A stretch of 64,000 bases of DNA. Source: Lenzites betulinus. Lineage: Eukaryota; Basidiomycota; Agaricomycetes; Polyporales; Polyporaceae. Position 1 is the first letter of the stretch. Every line of letters begins with the position of its first letter. The notes beneath the pieces are model-generated. The model ran no database searches. It saw nothing but the letters and a program-made list of their open reading frames with translations, and was not told the DNA's origin. Made by a program: the position numbers and the translations under genes. The stretch spans positions 232,735-296,734 of the forward strand of contig JABYQU010000052.1 in assembly GCA_022264855.1 (NCBI GenBank), read 5' to 3'. Of the stretch, positions 47,700 to 57,163 are shown in pieces.

Positions 47700-47943
47700 G
47701 GCGGATAGAAATAGGCTCTAGAGTGAACTGAGGTCGTGTTCTGTCGCATATATAGGCTAGTATATAGCCCTGTGGTACAAAGCCGGCCGCGGAGACTCCG
47801 CGGAGCTTGCACGACGGTGAGGGTCATGGGAATGATGATCGCGGTGGGTGGGCCGCCGACGCGCCGACGCTGCGACTCGCGCGCTCGCTGTTCTCGGCGT
47901 CTGGCGCGTCTTGTCTCCTGCCGCCAAGACTCGACTCCTCCGC
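47700..47943. promoter_or_regulatory. Divergent promoter region of the HMG-CoA lyase gene and the DMAC1-like gene
   Basis: A 244-base stretch between outward-facing ATGs of two genes for likely mitochondrial proteins. A TATATA element near 47749-47755 is placed about 50 bases upstream of the lyase start. Confidence 0.5.
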
Positions 47944-48244
47944 ATGTCTTCACCATCCTCTGAGCCCCGCACCGCGTCGAGCGCAGAGGCCTCTCACATC
48001 GGTCTGTCACAGAATCCCAAAGACTGTCTTGCGTGTCGGGTCATAGGGACGGGCGCGCTTGGGGGTGTCGGCGTATATGCTCTCAATCAGTCGCGCGCAC
48101 ATGCACCAGGCTCAGTTGTGGGGAAGCGGATTATGGCTGGGATGGGTGTATGTGCGTGTCCCGCGTGGTTATGTCGTTCGTGGACTAACATACTGATACT
48201 TTCCAGGCTTTTTAGTTGCGAGTGCACTCCGTTGGACCAAATAG
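47944..48244 (+). CDS. Small DUF4536 / DMAC1-like protein (complex I membrane-arm assembly)
   Basis: Two-exon gene for a protein of about 79 residues. Exon 1 (47944-48145) starts at an ATG and encodes a short Ser-rich leader followed by NPKDCLACRVIGTGALGGVG, VYALNQSRAHAPGSVVGKRI and MAGM. A GT-AG intron (48146-48206) splits a Gly codon, and exon 2 (48207-48244) encodes FLVASALRWTK and a stop. The CLxCR motif, the Gly-rich membrane helix, a central loop and a second short hydrophobic helix ending in RW match the DUF4536 family, which includes the human distal membrane-arm assembly protein DMAC1. The protein should sit in the mitochondrial inner membrane. Family assignment is from remembered pattern, so moderate confidence. 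Confidence 0.7.
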
Positions 48245-49265
48245 ATTTCGTGATGGCTGCGTCACTTCTCGAAATCCAATGGCACATGCACATAGAGTCT
48301 TGTGCGAGGTTTCCCCTGATTGAGTTGTAGGCGAGGCCAATCACATCTGCGAGATTCATACATGGGCTCTGCCCGGGGCTCACATGCACATGTACAGGTA
48401 AGTGGGTCAGCCCTAAGGTTTGTAAGAACAATGAGTTTCTGCAATCGTCGTGGATACAAGAGTTCCTCTCTGTTGCAAAAGAGCGTCCGCGCTCCGCCCA
48501 CGGTCCTCAAATTATTGACATGTCGTCTTTAGCACAGCCAAACCGGTGTACAGTAGGCCAAGGAAAGACAAAAACAAGCTCGAGCTCGGCCCTCGGAGGA
48601 TACACTGCACAGCCACCACAACACTTACAACTCGATCTGGACTTTGCACGGGAGAGTCGGAGAGATTCGAGTTGTTATTTCAGCCTCATCCCCGGACAAC
48701 ATCCCCGAGTTTGCGAACCATCGACGCAGCAGAGCAATATTGCAGGTTCGACGCCCCTACCGGGGCGCATCGCCCGATCGTTTCTGCATTCGGTGGCTCC
48801 CGAGTCTTGGTCTCCGCCTGTCGAATGCCGGTCCAAGCGACCCCCCTGGAATGCGCTCAGATAATGGGCCTCCTCCCCTATTTCAATCGGTCATTTTCAT
48901 GCCGTACAATCGTTTCCTGTGCAAAACCGATTGTGGACTATGCACACCTGCGCCACGGTCGTGTCGATCAACCAGCTGTCGTCCAAGGGCCAAGCGGCGC
49001 GCTTTGCCAATAAGTGGCTTTGTCCAGGCACGACAGGTATACACGGCACGCACCGTGCGCACGTACCCGTTGGGGACGGACGGCGTGCGGGAATAAGCCT
49101 GTCGGCACTAGTGAGTACCGCGTGCAATGTCCACTGCGTGCCACATCCATCCTCGACCGACCACACACAGCTGAATAAAAGGCGAGTGGAATTCTGGCAA
49201 TGTCCTGCAGGTGCCCAGTATCCCTCGACATCTCACTTCCTCTCGCTCCTCAGCCCGACGCTCCG
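48245..49265. other. Gene-free stretch, about 1 kb
   Basis: No supported gene. Several overlapping open frames between 48320 and 49200 lack splice-linked extension and recognisable content. The right end must hold the promoter of the gene at 49266. Confidence 0.5.
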
Positions 49266-50305
49266 ATGGCTCAATACAACACACACCACCCGTTCCAAGG
49301 CCAGAACTATCCTACTGCGCCACCAGGAGGGGGCGCGTATGCTGGTGTGTTCATTCTCCTACGCAGCTGATGAGCTTACTGACATGCATCGCGTCCAGGC
49401 TCAGGTCCCAGTCATGCAGCGAGCGAAGCCCAGCTGGCTCCCTCTCAAACGGCCCAGCCGCGCTACGGCATGGGACAGACTGGCCACGTATACGAGGCAA
49501 CGCACATGCAGGCCGGGCGGACGAAAGTGGCGCATCCCTCCAGTGACCGTGCCGTGATGATACGACCACTGGAAGAAGTGACACACACCGGCGCTGTTTA
49601 CCGGCTGCCCCTGCAGGCGGCCACCGACCCAACCTGGATGTGGGTTGTTGACGGATCGGACTGCAAGCCCTCCGGCATCGTTGACGACGAATACCCCATG
49701 GATGGAATCACTATACAAGACATTCTAGACCAGGTGATAGACGGTCGCCCAGGCCAGCCTAAGTTGGACTTGACTAGGTCCCTCGTGAGAAAGCGCTTCC
49801 CCTGGGCAGCGTCCACGCCGTTCTTCTCAGAGGCCTTTCGCAATGAGGTTGTGTTCATGAATGCATATGTGAGTACCTTCACGCCCGTGCTTCGCTGTGA
49901 TACTGATAGATACATCACGCAGCTCCCCAACCAGTATAGAAAACTTTTCGAGGTCCCTTACCGCCCTTCCGAGCATGCATCCACGCCGCTCACCTACGAA
50001 GATGTCCTCGTTAAAGTGCTGCGCCTTCAGAGAAAGTGGTTCAACGCCGTCGTAAGTGGCCTGTGCATACGTTATCACTCACACCTCTATTAACAACCTT
50101 GCCATGGCACCAGTGGGCGCTGTGGACGGACTCGGATGAGCACCCCTCGCTCGAGGGCGTCAACAATCCCATCCTGCAGCGTTGGATGAAGGAGCCGCGG
50201 CCTGAATTTGCCGGTATTGTCAGCATCCGCCGCAGCTTTCCTGATTACTTGGGCAGAGTGTACATTTTCCCAGAGATTGAGCTGTATGAGTTTGAGCGCA
50301 AGTAA
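49266..50305 (+). CDS. Unrecognised fungal protein
   Basis: Four exons in frame. ATG 49266 opens MAQYNTHHPFQGQNYPTAPP with a Gly-rich stretch. An intron splits a Gly codon and joins to GSGPSHAASEAQLAPSQTAQ, then a globular region with AVMIRPLEEVTHTGAVYRLP, TWMWVVDGSDCKPSG and GITIQDILDQVIDG. The next introns (donors GTGAGT near 49868 and GTAAGT near 50050) join LPNQYRKLFEVPYRPSEHAS and WALWTDSDEHPSLEGVNNP, and the protein ends FPEIELYEFERK at 50305. About 290 residues, with a low-complexity N-terminus and a compact C-terminal domain. The family is not recognised by me, but coding quality is good. Confidence 0.7.
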
Positions 50306-50752
50306 ACGGTTATTGGTGCTGCTTCTTAGAGGTAGCTTTGTACCAGCCTCTAGATTTGTATCGTGTTTTCTTTTTATCATGCCTCCATGTACTACGTATA
50401 TTTCTCTCTAGGTCTGTATGCCCCATCTAGTGTTTTCGGTGCGTTCAAGAAGGTCATCTCGTCGAACATCGGGAACCCTCTTCTATACATTACGCTTTGT
50501 GCTGGCTACTAATGCGGGAGGCTAATCGCCGCTGGGGCTGCTTCCCCTGCCTTCTAGATGAGCGATGAGTACAATCTGCAGCTCACAAGACTCCCTGTTA
50601 TCTCAATCTCACTCTGTTTCCTCTTCTACCGCAGCAATCCTCCCACACGACTGGGTCGCCTATCGACTGCAGCTCTCACCGAGTGTATTGCTGCGGTATA
50701 TCTCACTCGACGTCCGAGTCCTCTCATCCGTGCCATACCAGAGACACTCATC
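50306..50752. other. Intergenic stretch upstream of BTB paralogue 3
   Basis: The frame of the BTB gene stays open upstream to about 50558, but the first 65 codons have no BTB-family counterpart and the ATG at 50753 fits the family better. This stretch is therefore taken as 3' flank plus promoter and leader. Confidence 0.55.
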
Positions 50753-51839
50753 ATGGCAACAGACCCTCGCCCTCCCACTCTGTTCTCTGCCATCTACCGT
50801 AATCCCCGCGTAGGCGACATCATCATCCGCACGGTAGACGAAGTAGACTTCCACGTTTACAAGGCCATCCTCTCTGCCGCCTCCCCTTTCTTTGCCCACA
50901 TGTTCACCCTGCCGCAGCCCTCGTCCCATCCTACCAACGCCTCCGAAAAGCCGCTCCTCACCGTCGCAGAGACAGCCACAGTGTGGGAGATGCTCATCAC
51001 CCTATGCTATGCGCCCCGCGCTCCAGGCGTGGACGACTTCGCTGACATCGACGCGCTCCGCGCCGTTCTCGATGCGTCCGAGAAGTACCAGATGAACGTC
51101 GCCATCGAGTTCGGGCGGCGCGCCCTCCTCCTCCCGAAGTTCGTCGAAACCACCCCATTCGTGGTGTATGCCCTCGGCTACGCGTACAAGTTTCCCGACG
51201 TTATCCGGGCGGCGGCTAAACAAACCCTGCGATTCTCCATCTACTTCGACTATTGCGACATGCTTGACACTCTTACTCTCCGTGGGTATCACCGCCTGTC
51301 CGCGTATCGGAAGGAGTGCGGTGCTGTAGCGAAATACGTGGTGGACGTCCTCGGTCGGGATTGGTCACGTCCCTCCTATCTCCGCGTTAAACAAATCGAT
51401 AATTGTGTATTCACACTCCAGGACATTTGCACTCAAAAGCATCCATCGCCAGGAAGTCTCACGCTGCCGTGTTTCTCCGGCGGTCACCCTTATAATCACA
51501 TTTCGGGCTATGGCCCGATCGAAGAGCTCAGAAAATACCTTCATGTTCTGTGCACCCAATTGGAGTATCTCCCAGACGCAAATCTCGCGCGTTCAAAACT
51601 ATTTCTACAGAACATCATAGACCTTGCTCTGCGCGACGGCTGTCGAAGTTGTTCCCAACACATCCATAAATACATTGCTCGGTTTTCGGAAGCACTGTAC
51701 GGTGTAATCGAAGATGCGATCTCCCAGGTGAGCCTCATGCCGTGCTGCAAAAGCCATTTACGACCACCTGGCAGATGCTAATATTGCCAATCATCCTCAG
51801 GTCGTGTTGGAAATCGATGGCATGGAGCTCGACGAGTAG
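50753..51839 (+). CDS. BTB/POZ domain protein, paralogue 3
   Basis: Third member of the BTB family in this window. ATG 50753 (MATDPRPPTLFSAIYRNPRV). BTB core: DIIIRTVDEVDFHVYKAILS, AASPFFAHMFTLPQPS, TATVWEMLITLCYAP, followed by VLDASEKYQMNVAIEFGRRA and VVYALGYAYKFPDVIRAAAK. The C-terminal half is shorter in Cys content, with one clear CxxC pair in DGCRSCSQHIHK. The last intron follows DAISQ (donor GTGAGC near 51728) and the terminal exon, VVLEIDGMELDE, ends with TAG at 51837-51839. The terminal mini-exon starting V-x-L-E/D is shared with the two paralogues at 40-43 kb. Confidence 0.85.
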
Positions 51840-52272
51840 GGACACGCTCGACCCTCGCCCGACCCCGGTAGTAGCAGTTCTTTGCGAGCCGTTCATGCTA
51901 GGTGCGCCTCTGTTTTGGCACTCGCTTGCCCTCCATGGTTATCAATCGCCATGGCCGTGCTAATCAACCCCCCAAGCAGAACCCCCGCCGCCGCCGCTAT
52001 GCTTCTCATCGTTCAGAATCCGCCCTTGATGCTCCTACCGTCTACAAGTCTCAGAGTCGGAAGCTTCCCCGTCGATGTCATAATATGGTGTATCAATAAC
52101 AAGCTCATTCGTCCTTGTCTGCTAGCACATTGACTCAAACAGTCGAACAGTCGCCCAATCGGGAGACGGCGGTGCCCATAAGATTGCGCTGAATGTAGGC
52201 CCAAATTTGTGCAGGAAATAGCTCTCAAGAGCGCCTTCGGGCATTATGCCGCCCGAGTCCTCGACAGGCCGC
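51840..52272. other. 3' flank of BTB paralogue 3
   Basis: No further gene recognised. It ends at the TA target site of the DNA transposon that begins at 52275. Confidence 0.55.
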
Positions 52273-52274
52273 TA

Positions 52275-55200
52275 AGATTGACCCCGCTCAAAGATGACTA
52301 CATCACGTGCACTACGGATGTCACATTTCAGCGAGTTCGCAGGCGAAAATGAAACATAAACCTACTCTGTGGTAAGGAGGACTTCTGCCGCACTATCAAT
52401 GCATCAGAATATGGGCTGCAATGATACTTACAATCCGATGCACCCGATTGAGGCTGAGACCTGTCCCGCAGGAGCAGTAGTTTTTGCTTCAAGTTGTTGT
52501 GATGTAGGGCGTCTAAATGACGACCCAAAGAGGAAATCGGGAATTTATATTCTGGGCGGCAAGTTGTCACGAAGCCATTCACTTCAATCATCCGGGGCGC
52601 GGTCCGACTATTGGCAGCGCAAGATTCGGAGGCTCGATGCCACGGAAAGGGAAGCGGGCAAGAGCTGCATGTGGAAACCTTGAGCACGCGAACAAGAAGC
52701 GCAGAGGAGCGAGCACGCAGCCCTCCGAGTCTCCTGCTGCAGCCGCTGGCACTGTGCTGAGCCGAGCCAAAGCAGCCTCCGGTGGCGGCCCGTCAGGTTC
52801 ACAGTTTGTGGAGAGCGAGAACATTGTAAGTATGCTTTACAGGCACCGTTTGATGCGCTTCTTTCTGACTTCGATTGTGACAGGACCCTTCACAGCAGGC
52901 CGGTCCTCACCACGCTTCTCTTGGTGCGGCTATATCCGGTCCTCGGCCACCCCTGCCGCTCCCGCTCGGCCCCTATGTACCCTCTGTGGTCAATACATCA
53001 TATATGAATGCTCTGGAGACATACAAACATGCTCTCAATACGTTCGATGAGATTCGACAGCCCACCTGGACTTGCACCTCATCAGTGCTGCTACCGTCCA
53101 CTGCTCCGCCGTCCCTGTCCCATTCCGACCCTTTTAGTTCGCAGCCACCCCTGGAACAGTCTATTCCCATGCCCCGCGATCGTCTTCCGAGCCTAGCCAG
53201 TGCTCCCGCAGTTACAAGGGGGCACACCCGGGCTTCTGTCCAGGGTGTGAAGCGACCTCGTTTCCAATCCCCGCCGTCCCTACTCGAAGCTCAGGATGCA
53301 CTCAGGGACATTGGAGACCTCCTACGCCCACGGAGAAAAAATGGCAAGGGCTTCACTCATTTCAAACTCGGGGACGACCGCCTTCAGCACCGGATGGAAC
53401 AGATCAAGATGTTTCTTGGCTTCTACATCGAGCAACCCCTGCCAGAACATGGCTGGATCGCGTCTTCTCTACAGACTGCAAGGGCCTATCAGCTTGGGCC
53501 AGCCACGGCGAAGTCATTGCGTCGCTGGACACGATCTTTCATCGCAGATCGACACATACTCCCCTGTACAGCAGCCCGACCATGGCAACAATCGCTTCTG
53601 GAACGCCGCCCGGACCTCAAAAATGCGATCGAGGAACATCTTCAGAGCCTTGGACAGTATGTGCGAGCTTTGGATATTGTCCATTTCATGTCAGAGCCCG
53701 CAATCCTTGCACGCTATGCGCTGAAAAAGCCAGTGTCACTGTCAACAGCTCAAGTTTGGATGCACACGCTGGAGTACCGGTGGACAAAGGTGCCTAGTGG
53801 CCAGTACGTCGATGGGCACGAGCGCGCAGACGTTGTTAGCTATCGACAGGACAGGTTTCTCCCAGCAATGGCAAAACACGATAGCCGTGCTCGAATCTGG
53901 GATAAAGACGGGTCAGAGGCCCCTGCCATCACGTCTACTGGTGTACTACCCCCTCCCTTATCCTCCGACACTACTGCGCCCTCCCAAAGCCCGCCAGAAC
54001 CACCGCTACACCCACCTCAAGCTCTGTCCTCCGACTCCCTGCTAGCACCGCTTCCTGACATCCCTATCCGCCCTGTTGTCTACTGGTTCCATGACGAGTC
54101 CGTCTTCTACGCAAATGACCGTCGAAAAACACGTTGGGTTCATAAGACTGAGAAGCCAACACCTCGTGCCAAGGGTGAAGGTGCCTCGCTCATGGCTGCC
54201 GACTTCGTCTCAGCAGACTATGGCTGGCTTCGCTCACCTGATGGCACGAAGTCGACACGTGTATTATTTCGGCCAGGCAAGAACCGTGACGGTTACTTCA
54301 CTCACGAGGAGATACTCGCACAGGCAACCAATGCGATGGACATCCTCGCTGAACACTATCCAAACGAGGACCATGTTCTCATATTCGACAATGCTACCAC
54401 CCACCTCAAGCGTGCCGCGGACGCGCTTTCAGCACGCCACATGTCAATGAAGCCGACTCAAGACAACAAGCCGATGTTTGGTGTCGAGACGCCTGTTCGA
54501 GGGGTGGATGGGAAGCACGTATATGGGCCAGATGGGAAGGTATTGAAGACAAAGATCCGCATGGAAGATGCTCACTTCGAAGATGGCTCACCGCAGTCAC
54601 TCTATTTCACGGCAGGACATCCGCAGGAGGGCGTCTTCAAGGGGATGTCAGTCATCCTCGAGGAGCGTGGGTTTGCAAATGTCAAGACCTTGCGCGCCCA
54701 GTGTCCGCAGTTCAAATGTCCACCACCCGCCCTTGACTGCTGCTGTCGACGCCTCCTTTTCAATCAACCAGACTTCCGTGATGTTGAATCCCTCCTCGAA
54801 ACCCACTGCAAAGCCCGTGGCTTCACCGTCCTCTTCCTCCCCAAATTTCATTGCGAGCTTAACTGTATCGAGCAGTGCTGGGGCTATGCTAAACGGCTCT
54901 ATCGGAAACTACCTGCTTCTTCCGCTGAGGCTGCTCTGGAACGCAACGTCATCTCCTCACTCGACAGTGTTCCGATCATCTCGATCCGGCGGTGAGTTGC
55001 CTGTATAGTTTGTTAACCAAGTCAATGTTGCTTACACAAGAATTTAATAGATTTTACACCCGTTCCCATCGGTTTATGGACGCATATCGACGCAGTCTCA
55101 ATGGCAGACAAGCTGCATGGGCAGCAAAGAAATACCGTAGCCACCGAGTATTGCCTAATGATATCCTGGATGAACTTGACCGAGCTGATATCTCTTGAAC

Positions 55201-55432
55201 TGCTTACTATAGAACTCTCTTAATCCTTCCGTGTTAATCTCAGACCTCAGACCATGCCTACCATCTACTTACTGTGTATAGTCTATACTCTACTGTTCGT
55301 ATAGTGTTTCTAATCCGCGTACATCTGCATAGTTACTTATCGTACAAATCAAGCCACTCTTAACCTTAGACGCTGATTTCACGTGCACGTCACATTGTGA
55401 CCATAGTGGTCGTCTTTGAGCGGGGTCAATCT
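52275..55432 (+). mobile_element. Complete Tc1/mariner-superfamily DNA transposon
   Basis: A 3158-bp element with terminal inverted repeats. The left end reads AGATTGACCCCGCTCAAAGA from 52275, and the right end (plus strand ending at 55432) is the reverse complement of the same 20 bases; weaker similarity, including a CACGTGCA block, continues further inward. The element is flanked by TA at 52273-52274 and 55433-55434, the target duplication of Tc1/mariner elements. It encodes an uninterrupted spliced DDE transposase (52637-55198), so it may still be active. Confidence 0.88.
52637..55198 (+). CDS. DDE transposase (Tc1/mariner, DDE_3-like)
   Basis: Transposase of the surrounding element, 814 residues in three exons: 52637-52825, 52884-54991 and 55051-55198. 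The N-terminus is basic (MPRKGKRARAACGNLEHANK) and may hold a nuclear localisation signal. A helical region (RMEQIKMFLGFYIEQPLPEH, RAYQLGPATAKSLRRWTRSF) probably binds DNA. The catalytic core shows three acidic positions: Asp in YWFHDESVFYANDRRKTRW, Asp in HVLIFDNATTHLKR, and Glu in LPKFHCELNCIEQCWGYAKR, the last being the classic IS630/Tc1 pattern LPxxxxxLNxIE. The C-terminal exon FYTRSHRFMDAYRRS is typical of this fungal group. No stop or frameshift interrupts it. It is larger than animal Tc1 transposases (about 340 residues) because of the long N-terminus and an inserted Pro/Ser-rich linker. Confidence 0.88.
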
Positions 55433-55434
55433 TA

Positions 55435-55907
55435 GTAGCGTACAATACTCGTGAGAATGAATTCAAGTCGGACTAGGGACGGGCCAGTCTAGAGTCACTG
55501 CGTAAAGCGCAAGATTGCACGCGGGAATTACCTCGATGTAATGGGTGATTACCCACAGTTGCCGCGGTATCCTTGAGCAAGCATCCGGATAACCGGAGTG
55601 TAGTTATAGATTACCCCCAGTAGTGTAATGCTTGTGTAGCCCACCCATTATCCACGTTGTAATCGGAGATAGCCATGTGGCAATCCCACGTTATGTGCGT
55701 CTCGGATTACGCGCGCGTGCAATCCTGCGTTTCGCTTGTTCACGCTCGTGTTATATCACTTTACACTGCGATGTTTCTTGTGCAATTGTCTAAGACTACT
55801 GCGATATGCTGGCTCCCTGCTTTCCGAAGGATCCCATAAATAAGAGGCGTCCACGACCCCAACAGCAAGAAGCTTACCCCTCCTGCTCATTCTCGCCAGA
55901 GTCCATC
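55435..55907. other. Gene-free stretch with a cluster of GATTAC/GTAAT motifs
   Basis: Between about 55525 and 55730 the motifs AATTACC, GTAATGG, GATTACCC (twice), GTAATCGG, CATTATCC and GATTACG recur on both strands, more often than expected. They could be binding sites of a transcription factor or transposase, or sub-terminal repeats of a neighbouring transposon. No terminal repeat pair was found. Confidence 0.45.
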
Positions 55908-56765
55908 ATGCCTGCTAGCCTCCCCTACCTCGCGTACAAGATTCGGCGCGCTGATCGACGCCTTAACCCTATACTTCGGCCGCGCGACCTACTTGCGCCC
56001 CCTCCCCCTCCTCGTGAGCCCACGGCGCCGGCGGAGCGCTTTACGGCCGTACTCCTCGATAACGACCGTTTGGACCTCCCGGCGCTTAGGCTCGACGGAC
56101 GGATTCACAACATAGTAATCCGGCTCCGCGTGGAAGAAATCCGGGTGAGTTCCCTGTCATGTAATATAACTATCAGAATACTCGCTGACTATACACAGGG
56201 CGCCGTCGATGGATGCTTTCAAGATGACTCTACCTTCAAGTTGCATCTGCATCTCCACCCGCAGATGGTCACTGGCATGACCCCTATGTCGGTGGTCGTC
56301 GCCGAATTCACCGGTGACACCTGCGAGTACAGGGCGCCCACCTGGCTTAAGCGCTTGCGACATGCCGAGTCTCGAACTGTGCAGCGTGTGCGAAGCTACG
56401 AATGGCTCTGGAAATGGGTGATCGGGACTCTTACGACTCCCCGGCTCGAATTGCCCGCGGTAGACGAGTGGAGCGCAGTGCTTACCTATGTTGCTCGTAT
56501 CAAGGTTAGTGCATTCAAGTTCATTGCGAGTGGTGGAGCTGCTAACACTTGTTGGTGCTTGCAGGAGGTGTGCGACATTCGTCCTCGCGTCTGCGATCCA
56601 AGTCGCCCGCGTCCGCGTCCGCGCCCCCGCCGATCCGTGAATGAGATACTAGGTGGAATGGAAGCGCTGAGTGTGCACAACGAAATTTCCGCAGGACGGA
56701 ATGGCACGGCGCGAGCAGCGCATAGTGACTGCAAGACACCGGGCGTGCACCTTTCGGGACTCTGA
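55908..56765 (+). CDS. Unrecognised protein with two stop-free introns
   Basis: Start taken at ATG 55908 (MPASLPYLAYKIRRADRRLN); the frame is open further upstream. A Pro-rich linker is followed by a region with ERFTAVLLDNDRLDLPALRL and HNIVIRLRVEEIR, then VDGCFQDDSTFKLHLHLHPQ and RTVQRVRSYEWLWKWVIGTL, and a basic Arg-Pro stretch (PSRPRPRPRPRRSVNEILGG). Two likely GT-AG introns, 56145-56198 (54 nt) and 56505-56564 (60 nt), have good splice signals but are multiples of three without stops, so the frame is open with or without splicing. Family unknown. Its position between two transposons leaves open whether it is a host gene or transposon cargo. Confidence 0.5.
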   Translation: MPASLPYLAYKIRRADRRLNPILRPRDLLAPPPPPREPTAPAERFTAVLLDNDRLDLPALRLDGRIHNIVIRLRVEEIRVSSLSCNITIRILADYTQGAVDGCFQDDSTFKLHLHLHPQMVTGMTPMSVVVAEFTGDTCEYRAPTWLKRLRHAESRTVQRVRSYEWLWKWVIGTLTTPRLELPAVDEWSAVLTYVARIKVSAFKFIASGGAANTCWCLQEVCDIRPRVCDPSRPRPRPRPRRSVNEILGGMEALSVHNEISAGRNGTARAAHSDCKTPGVHLSGL

Positions 56766-57163
56766 TGATCTAGTCGCACTACTACTACTTAGTCTGTTCA
56801 TGTATCACAAACTTTGTAATAATCTCTGCCCGGTACTTGTATCCTGGCAGTGACAGATTGTATGTCATAAAGCACCAGACACCGATTCCCGTGTAGCGAT
56901 TAGTATGCCTTGTGGAGTGTGAACGTCCACGGTGTTGCGCGGGCGAGGCAACGTTTCATCGCTGTAAGCTGGGATTTCACCAAACATTACTTGTGGTTAT
57001 TCGACGTGGGCCTGTTACAAGATCATCATCGAGGACTAGTCAAATACACAAAGGTTTGAGCGCGCTCTTCTTCCCGCTGCTCACCTCCGTTGTCTCTTCC
57101 TCCATCATCTCCGCCGGTGTCTGTGCTTCTCGGGCCCCTCTCAGCAGCGCTCAGAAGCATTCC
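56766..57163. other. Intergenic stretch
   Basis: No gene recognised. Includes the region upstream of the Tnp2-type transposase start. An expected left transposon end could not be identified. Confidence 0.45.
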
